25,517 bases of DNA from assembly GCA_035656335.1 (NCBI GenBank), contig DASRSS010000185.1, positions 1 through 25,517 of the forward strand, given 5' to 3'. The DNA is from DASRSS01 sp035656335 (GTDB lineage Bacteria > Actinomycetota > Actinomycetes > Mycobacteriales > Jatrophihabitantaceae). Below are positions 7,731 through 17,944 of this stretch, one piece after another. The notes beneath the pieces were generated by a model. It saw only the letters and a list, made by a program, of their open reading frames with translations, did no database searches and was not told where the DNA came from. Position numbers and translations under genes: made by a program. Each line of letters opens with the position of its first letter. Position 1 is the first letter of the stretch.

Positions 7731-8918
7731 CTAGCGCGCGCCCAGCAGGTGGTCGATCGCGAGCTGGTTGAGCCGGACGAAGCCGTAGTTGCGCTCGCCT
7801 GCCGCCTCCGGATCGAAGTCCTCGAACGCGGACCGGTCGGCCAGCAAATCACGCAGCGACTCGCCGCTGCCGAGGGTCGGCTCGCGTAGCGCCGTGACGC
7901 CCGCGGCCTCCAGCGCCGACTGCACCTCCGGGTCGGCGCGGTACGCGGCAGCCCGCTCGGCGAGCAGCAGGTACATCCGCATACAGGCGGCCGCGGAGTC
8001 CCAGACGCCCTGCCCGTAGTCGGTGCGCGACGGCTTGTAGTCGAAGTGCCGCGGACCGGTGTACGTCGGGCCCCCGCCGGGCGCGCCGTGCTCGAGCAGG
8101 TCGACCAGGAAGAACGCGTTGATCAGGTCGCCGTGGCCGAACACCAGGTCCTGGTCGAACTTGATGCCGCGCTGCCCGTTCAGGTCCAGGTGGAACAGCT
8201 TGCCCGCCCACAGTGCCTGCGCGATGCCGCCCGCGTAGTTCAGCCCGGCCATCTGCTCGTGGCCGACCTCGGGGTTCACGCCGACGATGTCGCCGTGCTC
8301 GAGCTCGGCGATGAACGCGAGCGCGTGACCGACGGTGGGCAGCAGGATGTCGCCGCGCGGCTCGTTCGGCTTCGGCTCGATCGCGAACCGGATGCCGTAG
8401 CCCTGCTCCTTGACGTACGCCGCAAGCGTGTCGATGCCCTCGCGGTACCGGTCCAGTGCGGCCGTGACGTCCTTGGCGCCGTCGTACTCGCTGCCCTCGC
8501 GGCCGCCCCAGAACACGTACGTCTGCGCGCCCAGCTCCGCGGCCAGGTCGATGTTGCGCACGACCTTGCGCAGGGCGTAGCGGCGCACCGATCGGTCGTT
8601 GCTGGTGAAGCCGCCGTCCTTGAACACCGGGTGGGTGAACAGGTTCGTCGTCATCATCGGCACGACGAGCCCGGTCTCGGCGAGCGCCTGCTTGAACCGC
8701 TCGATGTGCTTCGCGCGGTCGGCGTCGGACGAGCCGAAGGGGATGAGGTCGTCGTCGTGGAACGTCACGCCCCACGCGCCGAGCTCCGCCAACTTGTGCA
8801 CGGACTCGACCGGGTCGAGCGGCGGGCGGGTGGCGTCCCCGAACGGGTCACGAGCCTGCCAACCCACCGTCCAGAGGCCGAAGCTGAACCTGTCGTCCTT
8901 CGTGGCCTGCACCATCAC
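7731..8918 (-). CDS. xylA: Xylose isomerase
   Basis: 395 aa class I xylose isomerase, very like the Streptomyces enzyme. It interconverts D-xylose and D-xylulose using two divalent metals in a TIM barrel. The catalytic H54 and D57 lie in VTFHDDDLIPFG; metal and substrate segments EPKPNEPRGD, NPEVGHEQM and FHLDLNGQRGIKFDQD are intact. Two adjacent starts exist, GTG at 8918 and ATG at 8915. GTG is chosen because GGAAG sits seven nt before it and the resulting length to H54/D57 equals that of the Streptomyces enzyme; the choice changes one residue only. First gene of the xylose unit, with a candidate promoter and operator just upstream. Confidence 0.96.
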   Translation of the reverse strand: MMVQATKDDRFSFGLWTVGWQARDPFGDATRPPLDPVESVHKLAELGAWGVTFHDDDLIPFGSSDADRAKHIERFKQALAETGLVVPMMTTNLFTHPVFKDGGFTSNDRSVRRYALRKVVRNIDLAAELGAQTYVFWGGREGSEYDGAKDVTAALDRYREGIDTLAAYVKEQGYGIRFAIEPKPNEPRGDILLPTVGHALAFIAELEHGDIVGVNPEVGHEQMAGLNYAGGIAQALWAGKLFHLDLNGQRGIKFDQDLVFGHGDLINAFFLVDLLEHGAPGGGPTYTGPRHFDYKPSRTDYGQGVWDSAAACMRMYLLLAERAAAYRADPEVQSALEAAGVTALREPTLGSGESLRDLLADRSAFEDFDPEAAGERNYGFVRLNQLAIDHLLGAR

Positions 8919-8937
8919 GCGCTCACTTCCGGGGGAT

Positions 8938-8969
8938 TTGTATGGCGACCGAACAATTCCCGAACCCTA
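8938..8969 (-). promoter_or_regulatory. Candidate xylA promoter and XylR operator
   Basis: On the - strand a TAGGGT hexamer (8969-8964) fits an actinobacterial -10, with TTCCAA 17 nt further upstream as a weak -35. Just after the expected transcript start lies TTGTATGGCGACCGAACAA (8938-8956, + strand), an imperfect dyad with TTGT/ACAA ends. It shares 12 of 17 core positions with the motif upstream of xylF. A repressor bound here would block early elongation. It ends about 20 nt before the xylA start. The operator role is inferred; no binding data can be seen. Confidence 0.5.
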
Positions 8970-9081
8970 ACCCAGCCCCGTCCAGATTGGAAGAGCCCAC
9001 CATGCCGCGATGACCCATCGCGCGATGAAGCGGCCTAAGACGCCCCGGCTTGGCGGCAGCAAGCAACCACAACGCGATGAG

Positions 9082-9114
9082 CGCTCGCGCGAAGAGCCCG
9101 CGCCCGCGCGAGCG
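9082..9114. repeat. GC-rich 10-bp inverted repeat between acnA and xylA
   Basis: Arms 9082-9091 (CGCTCGCGCG) and 9105-9114 are perfectly complementary around a 13-nt loop. A smaller hairpin, 9006-9012/9016-9022, lies closer to xylA. The whole 270-nt stretch between the acnA stop and the xylA start holds no credible gene, only these hairpins, the acn-proximal one and the xylA promoter. The repeat may be a back-up terminator for acnA transcription, but it has no T-run. Confidence 0.4.
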
Positions 9115-9143
9115 AAGCGACCTTGCGGTGTGGCCCGAGTGAT

Positions 9144-9164
9144 CCACCGCGTTCTTTGCGGTGG
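9144..9164 (-). terminator. Probable acnA terminator hairpin
   Basis: Arms CCACCGC (9144-9150) and GCGGTGG (9158-9164) pair perfectly around a 7-nt A/T-rich loop, about 25 nt downstream of the acnA stop. No T-run follows, as is frequent in high-GC actinobacteria. Function is inferred from position. Confidence 0.45.
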
Positions 9165-9188
9165 TCGCGAGGGACACGTTGTGCGGAT

Positions 9189-11975
<2,787 letters not shown>

Positions 11976-12025
11976 GTCGGGCTCCTTCGTCGCGGCTGGT
12001 CCGGTGCTGGGTCTTCCGAAAGATG

Positions 12026-12039
12026 TCTTGACGTCAAGA
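12026..12039. promoter_or_regulatory. Perfect 14-bp palindrome, likely operator of acnA
   Basis: TCTTGACGTCAAGA is identical on both strands. It sits 51 nt upstream of the acnA start and overlaps the proposed acnA -10, so a bound dimeric regulator would block acnA initiation. The protein is unknown: no regulator gene of the AcnR (TetR) type lies next to acnA in this window. The symmetry is observed; the function is inferred. Confidence 0.6.
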
Positions 12040-12063
12040 TACCACCGGCCCGGATAGGGTCAG
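12036..12063 (-). promoter_or_regulatory. Probable acnA promoter
   Basis: On the - strand CTGACC (12063-12058) and TATCTT (12041-12036) are separated by 16 nt, giving acceptable -35 and -10 elements. The predicted transcript start falls inside the 14-bp palindrome, leaving a leader of roughly 50-55 nt with the GAAGGAG ribosome site. The -35 overlaps the -10 of the divergent PAP2 gene, so the two promoters probably compete. Confidence 0.45.
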
Positions 12064-12069
12064 CAGGTG
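12055..12069 (+). promoter_or_regulatory. Leaderless-type -10 element of the PAP2 gene
   Basis: TAGGGT (12055-12060) is followed by exactly six nt and then the GTG start at 12067. There is no Shine-Dalgarno. This is the geometry of actinobacterial leaderless genes, in which transcription begins at the start codon. Confidence 0.55.
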
Positions 12070-13059
12070 CTCGCGGGGTCTGGAGTTCGCGTACTGCGGG
12101 CAGTCCACGCGGTGGGCTGGCACCGGATCCGGATCGCCTGCGCCGTCGCGTACTTCGGCCTCCTCGCGTTCTGGTTCGTCGCCGAGGGCGTGCCCACCGA
12201 CCGCAAGCAGCTGTCCTACCTGGTGGTGATCGGGCTCGCGATCAGCTGCCTCGGCCGCGGCTGGCGCCGGCTGCTCTGGGTGGTGATCGACTGGCTGCCG
12301 TTCACCCTCGTGCTGATGTTCTACGACTCGTCCCGCGCGCTCGCGGACACGATGGGCATGCCGCTGCACGAGCAAGACATCGAACAGGCCGAGCGCTGGC
12401 TGTTCGGCGGCGTCGACCCGAGCGTGTGGCTGCAGGCGCACCTGTACACCCCGCTGCACGTGCACTGGTACGACGCGCTCGCGACGCTGATCTATACGTC
12501 GCACTTCGTGGTGACACCGGTGCTGGCCGCGGTGCTGTGGCTGCGCCAGCGGCAGCTGTGGCTGCGGTACATCAGCCGGGTGATCGTGCTGTCGTTCGCC
12601 GGGCTGGCCACCTACATCCTGTTCCCGGAGGCGCCGCCGTGGCTCGCCGCGCGCGACGGGTACCTGCCACCGATCGCGCGGCTGTCCGCGCGCGGCTGGG
12701 AGTACGTCCACGCCGGGTTCGCGCACCGGCTGCTCGTGGCCGGGCAGAACGGCGGTTCCAACCCGGTCGCTGCGATGCCGTCCCTGCACTTCGGGTTCTC
12801 CCTGCTCGCGGCGCTGTTCGTCGCCGGGCTGCTGCGGTCCCGGTGGCGCCTGCTGCTGTACATCTACCCGCTGCTGATGGGACTCACGCTCGTCTACACC
12901 GGCGAGCACTACGTCCTCGACCTGATCTTCGGCGGCCTGTACGCCGGCAGCGTGCACCTGGCACTTATCCGGTCCGAACGCTGGTGGCAGGAGCGGCGGC
13001 TACGGCGGACGGCAATCGGGCCGATGGATACGGCGACGGAGCTGACGCCGGCCGGCTGA
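12067..13059 (+). CDS. PAP2-superfamily membrane phosphatase or phosphotransferase
   Basis: 330 aa polytopic membrane protein of the PAP2 family, with about six or more hydrophobic segments from residue 20 onward. The active-site motifs are PSLH (S239, H241) and the third motif GEHYVLDL with H281 and D285; the usual Ser-Arg of that motif is replaced by Gly-Glu. This pattern matches the inositol-phosphoryl transferase/aureobasidin-resistance branch of PAP2 proteins, whose members act on lipid or polyprenyl phosphates at the outer membrane face. Substrate is unknown. The start is a GTG with no ribosome site, six nt after TAGGGT, so it is likely leaderless. It diverges from acnA, and the next gene is a cell-wall hydrolase, hinting at an envelope role. 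Confidence 0.88.
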   Translation: MLAGSGVRVLRAVHAVGWHRIRIACAVAYFGLLAFWFVAEGVPTDRKQLSYLVVIGLAISCLGRGWRRLLWVVIDWLPFTLVLMFYDSSRALADTMGMPLHEQDIEQAERWLFGGVDPSVWLQAHLYTPLHVHWYDALATLIYTSHFVVTPVLAAVLWLRQRQLWLRYISRVIVLSFAGLATYILFPEAPPWLAARDGYLPPIARLSARGWEYVHAGFAHRLLVAGQNGGSNPVAAMPSLHFGFSLLAALFVAGLLRSRWRLLLYIYPLLMGLTLVYTGEHYVLDLIFGGLYAGSVHLALIRSERWWQERRLRRTAIGPMDTATELTPAG

Positions 13060-13062
13060 GCT

Positions 13063-13263
13063 TCAGTTGGGGCTGCTGTTGCCGATGTTTCCTGTGTGGC
13101 TGCTGGCGCATTTGAGGCCGCAGTGGCAGTCTGACAGGGTCGTGCCGTAGATCGGAAGTGAGTCTCCGCCGTGCAGCTGTGCCGTATCGGGCGCACGCGC
13201 TCCCGGGCAATGGCCGGGCTGGCCGCGCTCGCGACCGCCGCCTCGCTCGTCGTCGTCGCCCAT
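13063..13263 (-). other. Doubtful 66-aa antisense ORF, Cys-rich C-terminus, overlapping the NlpC/P60 start
   Basis: The open frame ends at 13063. It can start at ATG 13263, which has GGAG eight nt upstream; this start lies inside the signal-peptide region of the opposite-strand hydrolase gene. In the intergenic part, every codon with a C/T choice for Tyr, Asp, Cys, His, Asn and Ser(AGY) ends in C, the usual coding bias of this genome. The encoded tail contains CHCGLKC followed by a Ser/Asn-rich end. It resembles no family I know. The same stretch can fold on the + strand (CCTGT/ACAGG, 13091-13138, enclosing a bulged CTGC/GCAG stem), so it may instead be a terminator for the PAP2 gene. Read as possible only. 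Confidence 0.15.
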
Positions 13264-14529
13264 CCGGCGCTCTCCGCGACCCCGCCGCCGAATCCGACGG
13301 ACGGCCAGATTCAGAACGCGCAGAACCAGAAGGCGGCGCTGGCCGATCAGGTCGGGCAGCTCACCGCGCGCGTCGCGACGCTGACCGCGCTGTCCCACCA
13401 GCTCGAGGCCGCGAAGGAACTGGCCGAGCAGAAGGTCGCCCTCGCGATCTCCAAGCTCGAGCAGGCCAAGCAGACCGCGCAGCAGACGGCGCAGGACGCC
13501 GTGGCCGCCGAGCACAAGGTCAAGCAGGCGCAGCGCGAGTTCGTCGAGTACGCGCAGGCCTCGTACATGAGCGGCGACGTGCAGGGCATGACCGGCACGT
13601 TGCTCACCGCCGACGACCCGAACGCGCTGCTGCAGCAGAGCGCGCTGCAGGGCTACCAGGCCACCCACCAGCTCAGCGCGATCGACAACCTGCAGCGGGC
13701 GACCGTCGCGAAGTCGAACGCGGACGCCGCCGCGCGCAAGGCCGTCGACGACCAGACCAAGGCGGCTGCCGCCGCCAAGCAGGCTGAGCAGGAGGCCGCG
13801 TCGGCCGTCGCCGCGGCCAAGGCCCAGCAACAGCAGGTGACGCAGACGCTGTCGTCGGCGCAGAGCCAGCTGAACGCCGCGCAGGAGCGGCTGCACACCC
13901 TCAACGGCCAGCGCGCCGCGTACGAGGCCTGGCGGCAGCACCAGATCGCGCTGCGCAAGGCCCGCGAGCGCCGGCTGCGGCTGGAACGCTTGCGTGCCGC
14001 GCGGTTGGCACAGGAGCACCAGTCGCAGGGTGGTGGCGGCGGGAGCGTCGGTGGCGGAGGCGGAGCCAGTGCCCCGTCCGGCGGCACCTGGACGGCCGGG
14101 AAGGGCTGGGCCGCGGTGCACCGCGCCGAGCAGTACCTGGGCACGATGTACGCGTGGGCCGGCGGCAACGCCTACGGCCCGACCTACGGAGTATGCGCCG
14201 GCGACGGCGCGTTCAACGACTGCCACATCAGGGGCTTCGACTGCTCCGGCCTGGTCATGTACGCGTGGGGACCGAACCTGTACCTGGACCACTACGCGGC
14301 CACGCAGTACACGCAGGCGGGCTCGATCCACCCGAGCCCGGGCAACTTCAAGCCCGGTGACCTGCTGTTCTGGAGCTCCAACGGGACGATCGCCGGCATC
14401 CACCACGTCGCGATCTACGTCGGCAACGGCAACGTGATCCAGGCTCCGGAGAGCGGCGAGGTCATCCAGATCACGCCGTGGGACCAGGTCTCGTGGGGTT
14501 ATTTCGGAGCCACCCGTCCGCTGACGTGA
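13171..14529 (+). CDS. Secreted NlpC/P60 peptidoglycan endopeptidase with coiled coil (RipA/RipB-like)
   Basis: 452 aa. A signal peptide (n-region RIGRTRSR, hydrophobic core, cleavage near ALSA at about 36) leads into an Ala/Gln/Lys-rich coiled coil to about residue 290. A Gly/Ser linker follows, then an NlpC/P60 domain from about 305. The catalytic pair is C358 (GFDCSGLV) and H412 (HHVAIYVGNG); the third polar site is probably Q424 (VIQAP). Two further cysteines in GVCAGDGAFNDC before the nucleophile may form a disulfide. Such enzymes cut the D-Glu to diaminopimelate bond of wall peptides; the coiled coil usually keeps the enzyme inhibited until a partner such as FtsX binds. The start is GTG at 13171; an internal ATG at 13210 would still leave a signal peptide. 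Position matches ripA/ripB of mycobacteria. Confidence 0.92.
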   Translation: MQLCRIGRTRSRAMAGLAALATAASLVVVAHPALSATPPPNPTDGQIQNAQNQKAALADQVGQLTARVATLTALSHQLEAAKELAEQKVALAISKLEQAKQTAQQTAQDAVAAEHKVKQAQREFVEYAQASYMSGDVQGMTGTLLTADDPNALLQQSALQGYQATHQLSAIDNLQRATVAKSNADAAARKAVDDQTKAAAAAKQAEQEAASAVAAAKAQQQQVTQTLSSAQSQLNAAQERLHTLNGQRAAYEAWRQHQIALRKARERRLRLERLRAARLAQEHQSQGGGGGSVGGGGGASAPSGGTWTAGKGWAAVHRAEQYLGTMYAWAGGNAYGPTYGVCAGDGAFNDCHIRGFDCSGLVMYAWGPNLYLDHYAATQYTQAGSIHPSPGNFKPGDLLFWSSNGTIAGIHHVAIYVGNGNVIQAPESGEVIQITPWDQVSWGYFGATRPLT

Positions 14530-14537
14530 TTCCTGGG

Positions 14538-14552
14538 TAGCGTGGACGGGTG
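14538..14552 (+). promoter_or_regulatory. Leaderless-type -10 element of moaA
   Basis: TAGCGT (14538-14543), six nt, then the GTG start at 14550, with no Shine-Dalgarno. The spacing is identical to that at the PAP2 and quinone-oxidoreductase genes. It begins 9 nt after the upstream stop codon, so moaA probably has its own transcript. Confidence 0.5.
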
Positions 14553-15587
14553 ACCTCGTCCACGCCGCCCGTCGAGCCCGTCCTTCGCGACAGCTTCGGC
14601 CGGGTGGCCACGGACCTGCGCCTGTCGCTGACCGATCACTGCTCGCTGCGCTGCACGTACTGCATGCCCGCCGAGGGCCTGGACTGGCTGGCCAAGACCG
14701 ACCGGCTCAGCGACGACGAGATGGTGCGCCTGGCCGCGGTATTCGTCGGCCTCGGCGTGACGAGCATCCGGCTGACCGGCGGCGAACCGCTCGTGCACCC
14801 GACCCTGGTCCCGGTGGTGGCGCGCCTGGCCGAGCTGCGCCCGCGCCCGGAGCTGTCGCTGACCACCAACGCGGTGACGCTGGACCGGTCGGCCGACGCC
14901 CTGGTCGCCGCCGGGCTGGACCGGATCAACATCTCGCTGGACACCCTGGACCGTGACCGGTTCGCCAGCCTCACCCGGCGCGACCGGCTGCCGGACGTGC
15001 TGGCCGGGATCGAGGCCGCCGCGCGGGCCGGGATCCGTCCGCTGAAGATCAACTCGGTGATGATGCGCGAGAACCTGGTGGAGGCACCCGAGCTGCTGCA
15101 ATGGGCGCTGCGCGCGGGCTACGAGCTGCGCTTCATCGAGCACATGCCGCTGGACGCGGACCACGTCTGGACGCGCGAGGGCATGGTGACCGCGGCCGAG
15201 GTGCTTGACCTGCTCGGCCGCGACTTCGTGCTCGCGCCGCGCGGGCACGGCGGGCATGGCGGTCACGCGCCGGCCGAGGACTTCGACGTGCTGGCCGGTC
15301 CCGGCCGCGCGCAGTGGCGCTCGTTCCGGGTCGGCGTGATCGCGTCCGTGACCCGTCCGTTCTGCCGCGACTGCGATCGGCTGCGGCTCACGGCCGACGG
15401 CCAGCTGCGCACCTGCCTGTTCGCCAAGGACGAGACGGATTTGCGCGGCCCACTGCGGGCCGGGGCGTCGGAAACGGAGCTCGGCGAGCTGATCCGCCTC
15501 GCGGTGGCCGGCAAGCAGGCCGGGCACGGCATCGACGCGGCCGACTTCGTCCAGCCCGCGCGCACGATGTCCGCGATCGGCGGCTGA
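14550..15587 (+). CDS. moaA: GTP 3',8-cyclase MoaA (molybdenum cofactor synthesis)
   Basis: 345 aa radical-SAM enzyme that, with MoaC, turns GTP into cyclic pyranopterin monophosphate, the first step of molybdopterin synthesis. The radical-SAM cluster motif is C31-x3-C35-x2-C38 (CSLRCTYC). The C-terminal cluster uses C272-x2-C275-x13-C289 (FCRDCDRLRL...TC). The protein ends in Gly-Gly, as active MoaA requires. LTGGEPL and the SLTTNAV strand are in place. A His/Gly-rich insert (RGHGGHGGHAP) near residue 230 is unusual but lies in a variable region. No other molybdopterin gene is nearby. GTG start without ribosome site, six nt after TAGCGT. It ends at a strong hairpin shared with the convergent small gene. 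Confidence 0.96.
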   Translation: MTSSTPPVEPVLRDSFGRVATDLRLSLTDHCSLRCTYCMPAEGLDWLAKTDRLSDDEMVRLAAVFVGLGVTSIRLTGGEPLVHPTLVPVVARLAELRPRPELSLTTNAVTLDRSADALVAAGLDRINISLDTLDRDRFASLTRRDRLPDVLAGIEAAARAGIRPLKINSVMMRENLVEAPELLQWALRAGYELRFIEHMPLDADHVWTREGMVTAAEVLDLLGRDFVLAPRGHGGHGGHAPAEDFDVLAGPGRAQWRSFRVGVIASVTRPFCRDCDRLRLTADGQLRTCLFAKDETDLRGPLRAGASETELGELIRLAVAGKQAGHGIDAADFVQPARTMSAIGG

Positions 15588-15590
15588 CTG

Positions 15591-15642
15591 TTGGCCCCGT
15601 AGCAGGGCCCGCTGCGGCGTGTCGTCCCTGCTATGGGGCCAA
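15591..15642. terminator. Bidirectional terminator, 17-bp stem
   Basis: Arms 15591-15607 and 15626-15642 pair over 17 positions (16 Watson-Crick, one G-U) with an 18-nt loop. The left arm starts four nt after the moaA stop. The right arm contains the stop codon and last three sense codons of the convergent small gene. There is no T-run, so on either strand it would act as a GC-only hairpin. Position between two convergent stops strongly supports termination. Confidence 0.75.
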
Positions 15643-15849
15643 TGGAGTGGTTTCCAGCAGGAAGCCGCGCACGGACAGGTAGTCGCTCAGGTAGGCCACG
15701 TGCTCCGGGCACGCCAGCCAGTGCTTCACGCGCGACGTGTCGTGGATGCGCGGATTGCGCCAGCGCACGTCGACGGTTGCCTCGGCGCGGCAGCCTTTCG
15801 CCGAGCAGCGCGGGGGTCCGTCGACATCGTCAACACCTGGCAAGGACAC
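15631..15849 (-). CDS. Small conserved actinobacterial zinc-knuckle-like protein
   Basis: 72 aa, cytoplasmic. It has C15-x4-C20 at the N-terminus and C47-x2-H50 in WLACPEHVAYLSDYL, a spacing typical of a small zinc-binding fold. Proteins with this WLAC-x-EH-x-LSDYL end are recurrent small actinobacterial proteins, sometimes labelled acetone carboxylase on weak grounds; function is unknown. The start is GTG at 15849, six nt after a TATACA hexamer, with no Shine-Dalgarno, so it may be leaderless. It diverges from moxR across 86 nt. Its 3' end is embedded in the terminator shared with moaA. Coding status is supported by codon bias and the conserved-looking C/H pattern. Confidence 0.8.
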   Translation of the reverse strand: MSLPGVDDVDGPPRCSAKGCRAEATVDVRWRNPRIHDTSRVKHWLACPEHVAYLSDYLSVRGFLLETTPLAP

Positions 15850-15895
15850 AGCACTTGTATACGCGTTCTCCGGGGCGGCGCGGTGCGCGGTCCCG

Positions 15896-15927
15896 TACGG
15901 TGAAGACGTCCGGCCGAGCGCGAGGAG
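15896..15927 (+). promoter_or_regulatory. moxR promoter -10 and ribosome binding site
   Basis: TACGGT (15896-15901) is a fitting -10. It gives a leader of about 28 nt with GAGGAG (15922-15927) eight nt before the GTG start at 15936. Unlike several neighbours, this gene has a real Shine-Dalgarno, which fixes the start and sets the promoter of the moxR-DUF58-VWA operon. Confidence 0.5.
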
Positions 15928-15935
15928 AGACGTCA

Positions 15936-16994
<1,059 letters not shown>

Positions 16995-16996
16995 CG

Positions 16997-17944
16997 TTGA
17001 CTCTCGATCTCGACTCTGCCGAACCGCTGCTCCGCAAGCTGGAGCTGAAGGTGCGCAACCGGCTGGACGGGTTGCTGCAGGGTAACTACGTGGGCCTGGT
17101 GCCCGGGCCCGGCACGGAGGCGGGGGAGTCGCGCCAGTACGTGCCCGGTGACGACGTGCGCCGGATGGACTGGCCGGTCACGGCGCGCACCACGATCCCG
17201 CACGTGCGCCAGACGATCGCGGACCGCGAGCTGGAGACCTGGCTGGTCGTGGACGTGTCGGCCAGCATGGACTTCGGCACGGCCCGCAGCGAGAAGCGCG
17301 AGCTGGCGCTGGCCGCGATCACGGCGATCTCGCACCTGACCGTGCGCGGCGGCAACCGGATCGGTGCCGTCGTCGGGGACGGGCGGCAGGTGTACCGGAT
17401 CCCGGCGATGCCCGGACGCCAGCACGCCCGCCATCTCGTCCGCCGGATCGCGGCCACGCCGCGCGCGGAGCCGGCCGAGGACGGTCCGGTCGTCGGCCTG
17501 GCCGGGATGCTCGAGTCGCTGCGCCGCCCGCAGCGGCGCCGCGGCCTGGTCGCCGTGATCTCGGACTACGTCGAGGCGGGCGGCGCGGACGCCGACGAGC
17601 CCGGTTGGGTCCGTCCGCTGCGCGCGCTGGCCGATCGGCACCAGTTGCTGGGCGTGGAAATCCTCGACCCGCGCGAGCTCGCGCTGGAGCCGGCCGGTCT
17701 GGTGACGTTCGTGGACCCGGAGAGCGGACGGCAGCTCGAGGTGCAGACGTCCTCGTCCGACGTGCGCCAGCGGTACGCACAGGCGGCGGCCGTGCAGCGC
17801 GGCCGGATCGCAGCCGCCCTGCGCCGGGCCGGGGCCGCGCACCTGCAGCTGCGCACCGACCGCGACTGGGTCACCGACCTCGTCCGGTTCGTCATCGCCC
17901 AGCGGCAGGCCGGGTTCGCCGGCGTCCGGAGGGCAGTGCGCTGA
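16997..17944 (+). CDS. DUF58-domain protein of the MoxR system
   Basis: 315 aa, close to the 317 aa of its mycobacterial counterpart Rv1480. The DUF58 signature YVPGDDVRRMDWPVTART lies near residues 48-65, followed by a VWA-like strand VVDVSASMDFG (Asp-x-Ser-x-Ser, a likely metal site). No signal peptide or membrane segment is seen, so it is cytoplasmic or bound to the membrane partner next door. DUF58 proteins regularly accompany MoxR and VWA proteins; their biochemical role is unsettled. The chosen start is TTG at 16997, two nt after the moxR stop and probably translated by coupling; the frame is open far upstream through moxR in another frame. The stop overlaps the next start by one base. 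Confidence 0.9.
   Translation: MTLDLDSAEPLLRKLELKVRNRLDGLLQGNYVGLVPGPGTEAGESRQYVPGDDVRRMDWPVTARTTIPHVRQTIADRELETWLVVDVSASMDFGTARSEKRELALAAITAISHLTVRGGNRIGAVVGDGRQVYRIPAMPGRQHARHLVRRIAATPRAEPAEDGPVVGLAGMLESLRRPQRRRGLVAVISDYVEAGGADADEPGWVRPLRALADRHQLLGVEILDPRELALEPAGLVTFVDPESGRQLEVQTSSSDVRQRYAQAAAVQRGRIAAALRRAGAAHLQLRTDRDWVTDLVRFVIAQRQAGFAGVRRAVR

Noticed and set aside
12028..12060. TTGACG at 12028-12033 as -35 of the PAP2 gene
   Set aside because: The spacing to TAGGGT is 21 nt, too long for a normal promoter; the hexamer is better explained as part of the palindrome.
13060..13170. Cyclic di-AMP (ydaO) riboswitch before the NlpC/P60 gene, as in some actinobacteria
   Set aside because: The gap is only 111 nt and none of the conserved ydaO core blocks is seen.
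15243..15284. His/Gly repeat in moaA as a sign of frameshift or repeat expansion
   Set aside because: The frame continues with all downstream cluster cysteines and the Gly-Gly end intact; it is a small in-frame insert in a variable region.
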